From positions 18,138 through 56,524 of the forward strand of contig DCGO01000049.1 in NCBI GenBank assembly GCA_002314605.1: a DNA stretch of 38,387 nucleotides, read 5' to 3'. A program made the position numbers and the translations under genes. The notes beneath the pieces were generated by a model. It was not told where the DNA came from. It saw only the letters and a program-made list of their open reading frames with translations, and did not search any database. Of the stretch, positions 16,481 through 25,254 are shown piece by piece (the first letter of the stretch is position 1; every line of letters starts with the position of its first letter). This stretch comes from Lentisphaeria bacterium UBA1776 (GTDB taxonomy: Bacteria > Verrucomicrobiota > Lentisphaeria > Victivallales > Victivallaceae).

Positions 16481-17611
16481 TCACACCTTTTCTTCTGAGA
16501 AAATCCGGTCAAGAAGGGTATCCGATGCCTGAGGTTTCGCCATGGAAAGCATGCGGGCGCTCCGCACAAGCCAGACATCCGGGTGTTCCAGGACATCCCG
16601 AATCAGTTCTCCGATTCTTTCCGGCGAACAATCCTGCTGATTCAGCAGCACGGCCCCCCCAACATCCGCAAAGACGGCGGCATTGTCGGACTGATGATTC
16701 TCCGCCGCATAAGGATACGGAATCAGGACCGCCCCCTTGCCGAAGAGCGCCAGTTCCGCCAGAGTGCTGCCGCCGGACCGGGAAATCACCAGACTGCTGG
16801 CCGAATATGCCAGTTCCATGTGATCGCATCCGGGCAGAATCAGTGCCGGATAGGCTACATGTGCATATGCGGCCTGAACCGCCTCGAATTTGTGGGCACC
16901 GGTCAGGTGGATCACCTGCAGTTTTGCTGCCGGATCCAGTGCCCGGAGAGCAACCGGAACAACCTCATTGATCCTCTGCGCTCCCTGGCTTCCACCGAAA
17001 ATCAGCACCGTGGTGCGGTCGGGTTCCAAACTGGATCCGTACAACTCGTTCAGCCGGACTACAGCTTCAGAACTCTTCAGTTCCGCCGTCCGCAGAAGTT
17101 CCGGGCGGAGGGGCATGCCGGTCGCTTCACACGGACAACTGACGCATTGCCCGTTGACCGCAGGAAACGCCGTACCGAGAAATTTTGCGTAAGAACTCAG
17201 AAAACGGTTTGCCCTCCCTATCCTGGCATTGCCGTCATGGAGATAAATGGGAATGTGACACCGGCGGGCAGCCAGGATCACCGGGAGGGAGGCAAAGGAT
17301 CCCATGCCCAGTACGGCCCGGGGGCCGAACTCCTTCATTTCCCGGCAGGACTGCAGAAATCCGCCCCAAAGCCCCCGGAAGAAGCGCAGCCACCGGATGG
17401 GGCTGCGGCCCGGCGACGGCATGGAGGGCAGCACCTTGACCGGGATGTCAAAAGTCGCTGCAATCTGCTGCTGGTTCGCCGAATTGACACCGGACAGCAG
17501 GAGAAGAACATTGCCGCCCCGTTCCATCATCCGCCTGGCCAGCGCCAGCCCGGGATAAAAATGTCCTCCTGTCCCGCCGCAGGTTATGATCAGTCGTTCA
17601 GATGCGTGCAT
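16481..17611 (-). CDS. murG: UDP-GlcNAc:undecaprenyl-PP-MurNAc-pentapeptide GlcNAc transferase
   Basis: MurG adds GlcNAc to lipid I to give lipid II on the cytoplasmic face of the inner membrane. The 376-residue protein has the G-loops TCGGTGGHFYPGLALA near residue 10 and MGSFASLPVILAA near 104, then IFGGSQGAQRINE near 205 and the UDP-GlcNAc-binding SRSGGSTLAELALFGKGAVLIPYPYAAENHQ. The ribosome site AGAGGTG precedes the ATG. It is separated from murD by 42 bases that hold a possible promoter. It follows murF, cobS and murD. Confidence 0.95.
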   Translation of the reverse strand: MHASERLIITCGGTGGHFYPGLALARRMMERGGNVLLLLSGVNSANQQQIAATFDIPVKVLPSMPSPGRSPIRWLRFFRGLWGGFLQSCREMKEFGPRAVLGMGSFASLPVILAARRCHIPIYLHDGNARIGRANRFLSSYAKFLGTAFPAVNGQCVSCPCEATGMPLRPELLRTAELKSSEAVVRLNELYGSSLEPDRTTVLIFGGSQGAQRINEVVPVALRALDPAAKLQVIHLTGAHKFEAVQAAYAHVAYPALILPGCDHMELAYSASSLVISRSGGSTLAELALFGKGAVLIPYPYAAENHQSDNAAVFADVGGAVLLNQQDCSPERIGELIRDVLEHPDVWLVRSARMLSMAKPQASDTLLDRIFSEEKV

Positions 17612-17639
17612 TTGTCACCTCTTGATTCATAAAATGTCG

Positions 17640-17668
17640 CATATAATAATGTATCACGCGTTTGACAA
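17640..17668 (-). promoter_or_regulatory. Possible internal promoter for murG
   Basis: On the minus strand TTGTCA (17668-17663), 17 bases, TATATG (17645-17640). The start site would lie about 20-25 bases before the murG ATG. The -35 hexamer overlaps the end of murD. Confidence 0.4.
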
Positions 17669-18874
17669 AACGCAATCCCGGAAACGGTTTCCCCGCTCCT
17701 CATAATTTTTGAACATGTCCATGCTGGCACACCCCGGCGCCAGAAGCACGGTCTCTCCGGGTCGGGCATCCCGGCACGCCGCCCGGACCGCCGCCTCAAA
17801 ATCCGTCCCGAAGTCCTGACAGGGAACCCCAGATAGAACGGCCTTCAACTGTTCCCTGCAGGCACCGAAGAGATAAACCCCCGCCATTTCATTTTTTACT
17901 GCGGCAAGCATCTCAAAGTCCATTCCCTTGGCCAGCCCCCCCATGAGCATCCGGAACCGGGTTCCGCCGTCGGGAGAGAGGGCCCGCATGGAGGCCAGCA
18001 CCGCGTGGGGGTTGGTGGCTTTGGAATCATCCACATACCGGATCCCCCGGCGGACACACACTGTCTCGACCCGGTGGGGGCCGCTGGAAAAATTTTTCAG
18101 CGCCGCCTTGAGTTCCGGTCCGAAAAACGTCTTTTCCGGCAGCATCCGGTACGCCAGTTCCAGCGCTGCACCGATATTTTCGATATTGTGTTCTCCCTTG
18201 AGTTTCAGATCCGCATAATCCGCCAGCGGGATCCCGTCTGCGTAAAAAGCATTTTCCATCCAGAGAATATGGGCTTCCGGTGTCAGGTCCTTCATGGAAC
18301 GGCCGAAAACGCGCCCTGATTCCGGAACATGCTTCATGATCCGGTATTTGACGGCACGGTACTCGTCCTCGCCGCCCGGATAACGATCCCGGTGATCCAT
18401 GGAAATATTGAGGATCGCCGCCGCTTCCGGAGCAAAGCTGTCCGCAAGTTCCAGCTGGAAAGAACTTACCTCCACCACCGCGATCCCGGTAAAATCTTCA
18501 GCCGCAAGAGAGGAGAGCGGGACCCCGATATTCCCCGCAAACCGGGCTTCCGCTCCGGCGGCGTTCAGAAGGCTTGTCAGAAGTTCCGTAGTGGTGGTTT
18601 TCCCGTCCGTCCCCGTAATGGCCACGATCCTCCCCTTGAAGTAACGGGCACCGAATTCCAGCTCGCTCCACATGGGTTGCCCGGAGGCTTTTGCCGCCTG
18701 ATACATGGGGGACCATGGCGGAACCCCGGGACTCGCCACAATAACATCGCCCCATGAAAAAGATTCGCTGAAGATTTCATCCGTCAGGATCTCAAATCTG
18801 AGCTGCAGTTTCTCCGCCAGGGCTGCCGCCGCCCGGCCGCTGGCGCCTGCCCCGAGAATGGTGATTCTCTCCAT
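17654..18874 (-). CDS. murD: UDP-N-acetylmuramoylalanine--D-glutamate ligase
   Basis: MurD joins D-Glu to UDP-MurNAc-L-Ala with ATP in the cytosol. The 406-residue protein has an N-terminal Rossmann-like domain (ITILGAGASGRAA), the ATP loop ITGTDGKTTTTE near residue 90, SSFQLE near 140 (a MurD hallmark), the NISMDHRDRY motif with the Mg-binding His, and the C-terminal domain beginning HRVETV...YVDDSKATNPHA. The stop codon of cobS forms part of the ribosome site (TGAGGT), with only 7 bases between the two genes. The length is slightly below the usual 430-450 residues but all motifs are present. Confidence 0.95.
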   Translation of the reverse strand: MERITILGAGASGRAAAALAEKLQLRFEILTDEIFSESFSWGDVIVASPGVPPWSPMYQAAKASGQPMWSELEFGARYFKGRIVAITGTDGKTTTTELLTSLLNAAGAEARFAGNIGVPLSSLAAEDFTGIAVVEVSSFQLELADSFAPEAAAILNISMDHRDRYPGGEDEYRAVKYRIMKHVPESGRVFGRSMKDLTPEAHILWMENAFYADGIPLADYADLKLKGEHNIENIGAALELAYRMLPEKTFFGPELKAALKNFSSGPHRVETVCVRRGIRYVDDSKATNPHAVLASMRALSPDGGTRFRMLMGGLAKGMDFEMLAAVKNEMAGVYLFGACREQLKAVLSGVPCQDFGTDFEAAVRAACRDARPGETVLLAPGCASMDMFKNYEERGNRFRDCVLSNA

Positions 18875-18881
18875 ATTTACC

Positions 18882-19622
18882 TCAATATATATAAAACATG
18901 ATCCATAGAAAGATCAAAGGCGTCAGGACCTCCGTAAGTTCCTCGCAGGCCCCGATGGTATCCCCCGTGGCTCCGCCGATCACATGACGTGTCACCTGAC
19001 TCCACAGTATGGGAAAAACGGCAATGATCACTGCATTGACCGCCATCCCCGGCCAGCCGTCCGCAAACCAGCCGCAGACCAGACACAGCACCGTACCAAG
19101 GATCATCCCCGCCACCGGTTTCCCGTCCCGGAACCACAGTCCGCCCAATCCGGCTGGCCGTGCGTAACGACTGGAGGCAATATGAAAAAGGATGGCGGTC
19201 CGGCCGTTCAGAAACATCATCCCCGCAATCCCGGGCCGCGGACCAAGTTCGCAGAAAACGGCAAATTTGCACAGCAGCAGCGCCACGATGGCAAAAACCC
19301 CCATGGTGCCGATACGGCTGTCGCGCATGATCTCCAGCTTCTTTTCCCGGTCCCGACCGGACAGAAATCCGTCTGCGGTGTCGGCCAGACCGTCCAGATG
19401 AAGCCCTTTGGTCAGGATCTCCGGCAGGATGGTCAGAACAGCGGCCGCCAATATCCCGTGCCGTCCCGAACAGCAGCAAATACCGTAAAAGAGCGCCCCA
19501 AGCACCAGTCCCACCACGGGGAAAAAAGTAACGGCGCGCCGGAGTTCCCTTTCGGATGGGCAGAAGCCGCCCGCCGGCAAAATTGTCAGCATGGTGAAGG
19601 CGGCAAGAAGCGAACGGATCAT
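18882..19622 (-). CDS. cobS: Adenosylcobinamide-GDP ribazoletransferase (cobalamin synthase)
   Basis: CobS is the integral membrane enzyme that joins adenosylcobinamide-GDP to alpha-ribazole (phosphate) in the last step of cobalamin assembly. The 246-residue protein has the family's strongest motif, LHLDGLADTADGFLSG near residue 66, then LEIMRDSRIGTMG, several hydrophobic helices and GGATGDTIGACEELTE near the C terminus. The start at 19622 overlaps the murF stop as ATGA. The longer open frame lies in murF. It stands between murF and murD, the place usually taken by mraY in mur clusters. No other cobalamin gene is in the window. Confidence 0.92.
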   Translation of the reverse strand: MIRSLLAAFTMLTILPAGGFCPSERELRRAVTFFPVVGLVLGALFYGICCCSGRHGILAAAVLTILPEILTKGLHLDGLADTADGFLSGRDREKKLEIMRDSRIGTMGVFAIVALLLCKFAVFCELGPRPGIAGMMFLNGRTAILFHIASSRYARPAGLGGLWFRDGKPVAGMILGTVLCLVCGWFADGWPGMAVNAVIIAVFPILWSQVTRHVIGGATGDTIGACEELTEVLTPLIFLWIMFYIY

Positions 19623-21025
19623 GACTCCTGCTTCGGGATCGCTTTTTCCAGCCCGATCCCCCGGGAGCCTTTCAGAAACACCGTATCCCCGGCTTTGACC
19701 AGTTTGGCAAGGATCCGTCCGGCCCCTTCCGCAGAACCGCACAGGGTGACATTGGCGGCATTCAGACTGGACGCCGCCCGGGCAAATCTCGGGCCCACCG
19801 TCACCATCCGGGCATTGGGCAACACATTCAGCGCCTCCTGCAGCACTTTCTTGTGCTCCGCCGCCTCAAAGGTCCCCAGCTCCAGCATATCCCCGAGTAC
19901 CAGCACCAGGGACTCCTGGGGCACATTGCCGGCTGCCAGTTGCCGGATGGCCGCCAGCTGACTGGCGGGATTGGCATTGTACGCATCGTTGATCCATGTG
20001 GCTCCGCCGATAACGCTCCGGGCCATCCGCATGCCGGGAAGGCTCGTATGGGCCAGCCCCGCGGCGATCACCAGGGAAGGAACGCCGCAGGCAAGTCCCA
20101 CCGCAGAAGCGGCCGCCGCATTCAAAGCCTGATGTTCGCCGGTAAGTTTCCACTCGATTTCCTGCCGGCTCCCGTCCGGAAATTCCACCGCGATCCGGCT
20201 GCCGTCCAAGTCTCCGGAGAGATACTCCGAGCGGACCTCCGCCTCACTTCCGGTGTGACCGAAACGGGTGACATGAAATTTTGAGGCATGTTCAAGGAGA
20301 ACGTTATTTGCCGGGCACTCCAGCGGAATGACCGCCGCTCCGTTTTCGGGGAGGCCGTCAAAAATCGCCGATTTCTCCAGGGCAATGCCGTAAAAGGACC
20401 CCAGTTTCTCCAGGTGACAGGGGGCAATGGTATTCACCAGCGCCACCTGGGGTTCTGCGCAGGCGGAGAGAGGCGCGATCTCGCCGGGACCGCTGGTCCC
20501 CATCTCGATAACGGCCGCCCGGTGCTGGGCACCGAGCCGCAAAAGGTTCTGGGGGACACCGATCTGATTGTTGGTGTTTCCCTCGGTATAAAGCACGGCA
20601 TCCGGACCGAAAAATTCGCTCAAAACCGCCCGGCACATCTCCTTGACACTGGTCTTGCCCACACTTCCGGTAACGGCCACGACCTTCAATTCCGAAAATC
20701 TGCGGCGATGAAAACGGGCAAGATCCTGATAGGCCTTCAGCGTATCATCCACCATCAGCACCGGGATTTTCACTTCCGGGGGAAGTTTTCCGGCACGGCT
20801 GCGGGCAATGCAGAGCGCTTCGGCTCCGGCGGCGACCGCCTGTTTCAAAAAATCATGACCGTCAAATTTTTCGCCGCACAGAGCGATGAAGATCTTCCCG
20901 CTCCCCGGTTTGCGGGTATCGGTATAACACCCGAGAGAACCCGTACAGCCGGTTCCGTCTTTCCACTCTCCGCCGGAGGCGGTCCTGAACTCTTCGGCGG
21001 AAAAACAGGCCGCCATTCCATGCAT
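19619..21025 (-). CDS. murF: UDP-N-acetylmuramoyl-tripeptide--D-alanyl-D-alanine ligase
   Basis: MurF adds D-Ala-D-Ala to the UDP-MurNAc-tripeptide. The 468-residue form has the N-terminal domain with CYTDTRKPGSGKIFIAL, the ATP loop VTGSVGKTSVKE near 120, EGNTNNQIGVP near 150, VIEMGTSGPGEI, NTIAPCHLEKLGS and the C-terminal INDAYNANPAS and LGDMLELG motifs. The start MHGMAAC (21025) was chosen because it falls just after the stop of the upstream lipoprotein (TGA A ATG); M12 of the open frame at 21016 is an alternative, and two earlier ATGs overlap the lipoprotein gene. It ends in an ATGA overlap with cobS. Confidence 0.93.
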   Translation of the reverse strand: MHGMAACFSAEEFRTASGGEWKDGTGCTGSLGCYTDTRKPGSGKIFIALCGEKFDGHDFLKQAVAAGAEALCIARSRAGKLPPEVKIPVLMVDDTLKAYQDLARFHRRRFSELKVVAVTGSVGKTSVKEMCRAVLSEFFGPDAVLYTEGNTNNQIGVPQNLLRLGAQHRAAVIEMGTSGPGEIAPLSACAEPQVALVNTIAPCHLEKLGSFYGIALEKSAIFDGLPENGAAVIPLECPANNVLLEHASKFHVTRFGHTGSEAEVRSEYLSGDLDGSRIAVEFPDGSRQEIEWKLTGEHQALNAAAASAVGLACGVPSLVIAAGLAHTSLPGMRMARSVIGGATWINDAYNANPASQLAAIRQLAAGNVPQESLVLVLGDMLELGTFEAAEHKKVLQEALNVLPNARMVTVGPRFARAASSLNAANVTLCGSAEGAGRILAKLVKAGDTVFLKGSRGIGLEKAIPKQES

Positions 21026-21026
21026 T

Positions 21027-21668
21027 TCAGCGCACATATTTCCCCGCATTCATGTTCAGGATGCTCCGGACCACGTTTCCCCGGAAAACCACCCGGATGG
21101 TCTCATCGTCGGAAATCCAGTAAACCCATGTATCATTGGTCAGATTCGGCGTACGGCTCCGGGCCGGAGGACCGTAGGCGGCGGTAACCTCCCGCCGGTT
21201 CATCCCGGGAATGACTTCACCCCGCATGACATAGGGCTTCATTTCCGGACGAATATCCGCAAATTCCTTTTCCGGAGGCTGAATGGTCAGCAGCTGCCGG
21301 ATAAAGGCCCGCATGTCGCAAAGCTGTTCTCCGGGCTCAAAAATAATGGTGTATTCCCGACCGTTCTTATCCTTCAGTTCCAGACGCCGCTCGTTGGCAA
21401 ACAATGCCTCCACTTCCGACCCGGGGGGAAGGATCCGCCCTTCCTGAACGTTCAGAGAAGAAATCTTTTTGGTTCTGCTCCACAGTGTATAACGGGTATA
21501 GAGTTTTGCATCTATCGGCTGCTGAAGGACTTCCGATACTGGGATGGACCACCAGAGTTTATCTGCCGACTGAAAATACTTGTCCGGCGCCGCACTGGTG
21601 GAATAACAGCCGGCCAGGGCCAGCAATCCGCCCGCCGCGGCAATCAGTATAACAATCTTGCTCATCAT
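21027..21668 (-). CDS. Small lipoprotein of unknown function, possible BamE/SmpA-like end
   Basis: This 213-residue protein starts with a lipoprotein signal (LLALAGC, then YSTSAAPDKYF). The C-terminal part reads GEVIPGMNRREVTAAYGPPARSRTPNL...DTWVYWISDDETIRVVFRGNVV. That pattern (I-x-PGM-xxxEV...GPP...W-Y) resembles the SmpA/OmlA/BamE-like fold of small outer-membrane lipoproteins; the middle region is unfamiliar. I infer an envelope role but cannot assign it to the BAM complex. The start was chosen at MMSKI with AAGGA 9 bases upstream; the longer open frame lacks any signal sequence. It precedes murF with a one-base gap, so it is coupled to cell-wall synthesis genes. Confidence 0.7.
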   Translation of the reverse strand: MMSKIVILIAAAGGLLALAGCYSTSAAPDKYFQSADKLWWSIPVSEVLQQPIDAKLYTRYTLWSRTKKISSLNVQEGRILPPGSEVEALFANERRLELKDKNGREYTIIFEPGEQLCDMRAFIRQLLTIQPPEKEFADIRPEMKPYVMRGEVIPGMNRREVTAAYGPPARSRTPNLTNDTWVYWISDDETIRVVFRGNVVRSILNMNAGKYVR

Positions 21669-21710
21669 GAATTTTCCTTGAAGAAAACAGTCAAAAAAAA
21701 CGATGCGAAT

Positions 21711-21739
21711 AATGTATATCCTATTCCGGTGATTCGCAA
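21711..21739 (-). promoter_or_regulatory. Possible promoter for the lipoprotein-murF-cobS-murD unit
   Basis: On the minus strand TTGCGA (21739-21734), 17 bases, TACATT (21716-21711). The 134-base gap between rnhC and the lipoprotein gene is AT-rich, and other spacings are possible (TATACA one turn earlier). Confidence 0.35.
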
Positions 21740-21802
21740 ATACACAGCGAAAAATTTTACCGTTTTTCCGGCCGGGCGTTTCCACCCGCACCAAGGACCC
21801 GG

Positions 21803-22723
21803 TTATCCGTGCAGAGCATTTTCACAGGTGCGAAAATGCATTTTGGCGCAGCGCTCCAGAAGTTCGGCGCCGCCGCGTACGGCAAGAACCTTTGCCGTTT
21901 CTGCGACCTGCGGGCCGGCGCCCCGCATCAGGGAAATGCCGAGTTCTTTCCCCAAAGCATCCATTTCCCGGATGAAGGCGGCCCTGGCAAGGATGGAGGC
22001 GGCGGCCACCGCCACATCGCTCTCCGCCCGGGGGTGCTGCTCAAAACGGATCAGGCGCCCTTTGGCAAGAAGCGCTCTGCGCATCACATTTTCCCCGGCA
22101 AACTGGTCGGAAAGCATCCGGGGACACTCCGGGTGTTTCTCGAGGATATTCTCCATGACCCGGGCATGTCCCCAGGCCAAAAGCCGGTTCAGATTGCCGA
22201 TCTGGCGGTACAGCCGGTTGTAGGTGGGATTCCGGAGGATCAGCACACTGCAGCGGTCGCCGCAGATACCGCGGATCTGTTTCTCCAGAGAGTAAATTTT
22301 CCGGTCGCCGGAGATCATTTTGGAGTCGCACACCCCGATGGCGGCCAGTTCCTCCGCCACGCGTCCTTCGGAAAACACGCAAGCCACACAAAGAGGTCCG
22401 AATACATCCCCCTTGCCGCTTTCATCAATGCCTCCGTGAGGCGTTTTATCCAGTTCCGCCAAAGCCGCTGCCGGTCCGGCTGGCAGCAGTCCCTGCAGGA
22501 TCTCCGGCTCCAGAGTGAACTCCACAAATTCCGCCGCATTGGCGCCCTGAATGGTGAGTTTCCCGCTGGTATAGGCCACCAGACTGATTTTCGGACCGGA
22601 AACCTTCCAGTAAGCATAAGGAGCTTCTGCAAAATCCCAGCTTTTTGCCTCCAGAACGGCACGGAGTTTCTCCCGCTGGAGATCGTCAATTTTTACCACG
22701 AAGCCGTTTTTTTTCTTTTCCAT
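21803..22723 (-). CDS. rnhC: Ribonuclease HIII
   Basis: RNase HIII cuts the RNA strand of RNA-DNA hybrids. The 306-residue protein has the N-terminal TBP-like domain (about 1-95) that separates HIII from HII, then the catalytic start GGIDESGKGDVFGPLCVACVF with the Asp-Glu pair, DSKMISGDRKIYSLE, LSDQFA and AVAAASILARAAFI. The GKGD form after DES is specific for HIII. The start MEKKKNGF at 22723 overlaps the znuB 3' end by 38 bases in another frame; a still longer form (22759) is open. It is therefore co-transcribed with the zinc importer. Confidence 0.92.
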   Translation of the reverse strand: MEKKKNGFVVKIDDLQREKLRAVLEAKSWDFAEAPYAYWKVSGPKISLVAYTSGKLTIQGANAAEFVEFTLEPEILQGLLPAGPAAALAELDKTPHGGIDESGKGDVFGPLCVACVFSEGRVAEELAAIGVCDSKMISGDRKIYSLEKQIRGICGDRCSVLILRNPTYNRLYRQIGNLNRLLAWGHARVMENILEKHPECPRMLSDQFAGENVMRRALLAKGRLIRFEQHPRAESDVAVAAASILARAAFIREMDALGKELGISLMRGAGPQVAETAKVLAVRGGAELLERCAKMHFRTCENALHG

Positions 22724-23564
22724 GACATTTCCCAATGAAGTACCGGATGGACGAAGCAAGGAGATAACTGGTAATGGCGATCAGCACTATGGCCGGTCCG
22801 CTGGGCAGCTGCCACGCATAACTTGCCACCAGTCCGGTACCGACAAAAAACCAGCAGAAAAGGACCGCAATGATCATCATGGAACTCAGCCGGCGTGCGA
22901 AACACCCGGCCGTCACGGCCGGCAAAGTCAGAAGCGCAATAAGCAGCACGATCCCCACCACATAGACCATCAGCACAATGGCGAGCGCCGTACCGATCAG
23001 AAGCAAAAGATAATTGAGTTTGACCCGGAGCCCCCTCAATTCGGCAAACACCGGATCAAAAAGCATGGCCTGTATCTGCCGGAAGAAGAGAACCGCCGGC
23101 ACCAGAATGAACACATCCAGCACGGCCGTCCAGACGATGTCCGTTGGCGCCAGCAGCAGAATGTTGCCGAAAAGATATCCCTGAAAATCCACATATCCCG
23201 GGGTCCAGTGGAGAAACAAAAGCCCGATGGACATCCCGAATGCCCATACGGCGCTGATCACGGAATCTTCCCGTTCCCGTGCATAGAGGCTCACCAACCC
23301 GATCAGAAGAGCCGAAGCCACCGCGCCAATGGCCGCTCCCGCGAGGGGATGGGCCCAGCTTGCATGCAGGACCCGCTGACAGAAGAGCGCCGCTCCGATC
23401 CCCCCAAGCACCGCATGAGCCATGGCTCCGGCAATGGATGTGATCCGGCGGGTCACCACAAAAGTCCCTACCACCCCCATGGACAGACTTCCCAGAATGC
23501 CGATCAGAAACGCATTGCGCATGAATCCCAGTTCCGGCATCATGAATTCCTGCAGAAGACTCAT
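22686..23564 (-). CDS. znuB: Zinc/manganese ABC transporter permease (ABC-3 family)
   Basis: This is the membrane channel of a metal importer. The 292-residue protein has about eight hydrophobic helices and the ABC-3 family pattern: GILGSLSMGVVGTFVVTRRI near 23-42, MAHAVLGGIGAAL with the conserved H near 50, FGNILLL near 130, and LLIALLTLPAVTA near 205-217. Its ATG overlaps the znuC TGA (ATGA). The last 12 codons overlap the start of rnhC. The basic tail GKCHGKEKKRLRGKN is cytoplasmic. Confidence 0.93.
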   Translation of the reverse strand: MSLLQEFMMPELGFMRNAFLIGILGSLSMGVVGTFVVTRRITSIAGAMAHAVLGGIGAALFCQRVLHASWAHPLAGAAIGAVASALLIGLVSLYAREREDSVISAVWAFGMSIGLLFLHWTPGYVDFQGYLFGNILLLAPTDIVWTAVLDVFILVPAVLFFRQIQAMLFDPVFAELRGLRVKLNYLLLLIGTALAIVLMVYVVGIVLLIALLTLPAVTAGCFARRLSSMMIIAVLFCWFFVGTGLVASYAWQLPSGPAIVLIAITSYLLASSIRYFIGKCHGKEKKRLRGKN

Positions 23565-24328
23565 TTTGCCCCCTCTCCGCCGCAGTTGCAGAAACAGGCG
23601 TGATTGTGCTCCACAAGGTGCATGCCGTGCCGGTAGATCCGGTCGGCGGCCGCCTGGTCAAAAGTACCGCCTTCGTGGATGGAAACATGTTTGTTGACAC
23701 AGATCACCCGGTCGATTTCCCTGCTCACAAACCCCAGATCATGGGAGACGGTCAGGATCGACATGGAGCGGCGCAGACAGTTCAATGTGGAATAGAACTG
23801 CTCTTCCGCTCCGGGATCCACATTGGCCGTAGGTTCGTCCAGCAGCAGCAGCCGGGGGTGACAGGCCAGCGCCCTGGCGATCAGGACCCGCTGCCGCTGA
23901 CCGCCGGAAAGTTCCGAAAAACTCCGTTCCGCAAGGTCCGCAATCCCCATTTCCTCCAGCGCCGCAGCAGCCGCCCGCCGGTCTTCCGCAGGAACCCTGC
24001 CCCATACATTCCGGTGCAGCGTTCCCTGCAGAACCACTTCCCGGACCAGGATCGGAAACGCGCCGTCCAGCTGGTGATACTGCGGCATGTAGCCGATCAG
24101 CTGCCGGGCATCTTCCGGGGACCGCCCGAAAACGCGGATGATCCCCTTCTGCGGTACCAGCATGCCGAGGATCAGTTTCAGGAGCGTGCTTTTCCCTCCG
24201 CCATTCGGACCGATGATCCCGGCGGATTCCCCCTGACGGAGAGAGAGGTTCACCCCTTCCAGCGCAGGCGATCCGCCATCGTAGGCGAAGTCCAGATCCC
24301 GGATTTCGAGGATCAGATCTGACGTCAT
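23561..24328 (-). CDS. znuC: Zinc/manganese ABC transporter ATP-binding protein with Cys/His tail
   Basis: This is the ATPase of the metal importer. The 255-residue protein carries Walker A GPNGGGKST near 40, the Q-loop YMPQYHQLD near 85, the signature LSGGQRQRV near 140, Walker B LLLLDEPTANVDPG, and the switch His in VSHDLG. The C-terminal stretch HLVEHNHACFCNCGGEGAK adds three Cys and several His, a possible metal-binding tail. Start and stop both overlap their neighbours as ATGA (znuA upstream, znuB downstream). Confidence 0.94.
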   Translation of the reverse strand: MTSDLILEIRDLDFAYDGGSPALEGVNLSLRQGESAGIIGPNGGGKSTLLKLILGMLVPQKGIIRVFGRSPEDARQLIGYMPQYHQLDGAFPILVREVVLQGTLHRNVWGRVPAEDRRAAAAALEEMGIADLAERSFSELSGGQRQRVLIARALACHPRLLLLDEPTANVDPGAEEQFYSTLNCLRRSMSILTVSHDLGFVSREIDRVICVNKHVSIHEGGTFDQAAADRIYRHGMHLVEHNHACFCNCGGEGAK

Positions 24329-25254
24329 TTCGTTTCAAAACCCCTGGCCACGGAGTAGCCGATGAAGTGAAGACTGCGGACAACATTGCCCTCCAGGGGA
24401 TCCAGCGATTCGACATATCCGCCGATGGCCTTGGACAGTGCATTTGCGGAAGCGGGGTTGAACTGAGGCTGAACAAAGATACAGGACACGCGGTGCTCCC
24501 TGGCAACACGGATGACCTTCGCCAGCTGCGACGGAGAGGGCTCCCTTCCGCCCAGCTCAATACTCAGCTGCTCAAGGCCGTAAGCTTTGGCAAAATAACC
24601 GAATGCCGCATGATGCACCAGAAATGCCCGGCCCTTGAACGGGGCCAGCCGCTTCCGGTTTTCCGCATCCATGGCGTCCAGATCCCGGATCAGCTCCAGG
24701 TAGTTTGCGGTAAAAGTGTTCTTCCTGTCCGGAAGCAGGCTGATCAGTTTGTCCAGAATGTTCTTCGCAATGATCCTGCAGTTGGCCGGATCCAGCCACA
24801 CATGGGGATCCAGCTCCCCCGCATGATGATGATCCGCCGCTTCCGCTTTGTGACCGCGGTCCCCGTCATCATGTCCGTGATGCGCATCCATGGGGATCCG
24901 CTTGATCCCCGCCGTCACGTCCACGATCTGAACGGAACTGTTTTTCAGTCCGGCAAGGAATTTCTTTTCAAACGGCATGCCGGTGTACAGAAACACCCTG
25001 GCCTTTGCCGTCTGCCGGACGTCAGCCGGAGTGGGAGTGTAGTCCCGGGGATTCTGTCCGTCCGGCAGCACGGAAGGGACCACTTCTCCGTAGATCCGGC
25101 TGGCAAGATAGCAGATCGGCGGAATTCCGGCATAGGCTTTCCGCACCACAGCCTTCCCCGATTTTCCCTTGGTTCCGGCAGCGGGGGATTTTCCGCAACT
25201 GCAACAGATTCCGGCCAGCATCACGCCACACATCAAACTGAAAAAAAATCTCAT
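24325..25254 (-). CDS. znuA: Zinc ABC transporter solute-binding lipoprotein, ZnuA-like
   Basis: This is the extracytoplasmic metal-binding protein of the importer. The 309-residue form (start 25254, GGAGGAA ribosome site) begins with a hydrophobic signal ending in a Cys-rich CCSC, so the lipid-modified Cys is ambiguous (17-20). It has the cluster 9 fold: a long His/Asp-rich loop at about 124-144, DPHVWLDP with H151, and VHHAAFGYF in the second lobe. The first metal ligand is unusual: the segment normally reading P-H-x-(F/Y) is NPRDYTPTPAD, so His is Arg70 (codon CGG). Metal choice is therefore uncertain; the His-rich loop still favours zinc. Confidence 0.9.
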   Translation of the reverse strand: MRFFFSLMCGVMLAGICCSCGKSPAAGTKGKSGKAVVRKAYAGIPPICYLASRIYGEVVPSVLPDGQNPRDYTPTPADVRQTAKARVFLYTGMPFEKKFLAGLKNSSVQIVDVTAGIKRIPMDAHHGHDDGDRGHKAEAADHHHAGELDPHVWLDPANCRIIAKNILDKLISLLPDRKNTFTANYLELIRDLDAMDAENRKRLAPFKGRAFLVHHAAFGYFAKAYGLEQLSIELGGREPSPSQLAKVIRVAREHRVSCIFVQPQFNPASANALSKAIGGYVESLDPLEGNVVRSLHFIGYSVARGFETK

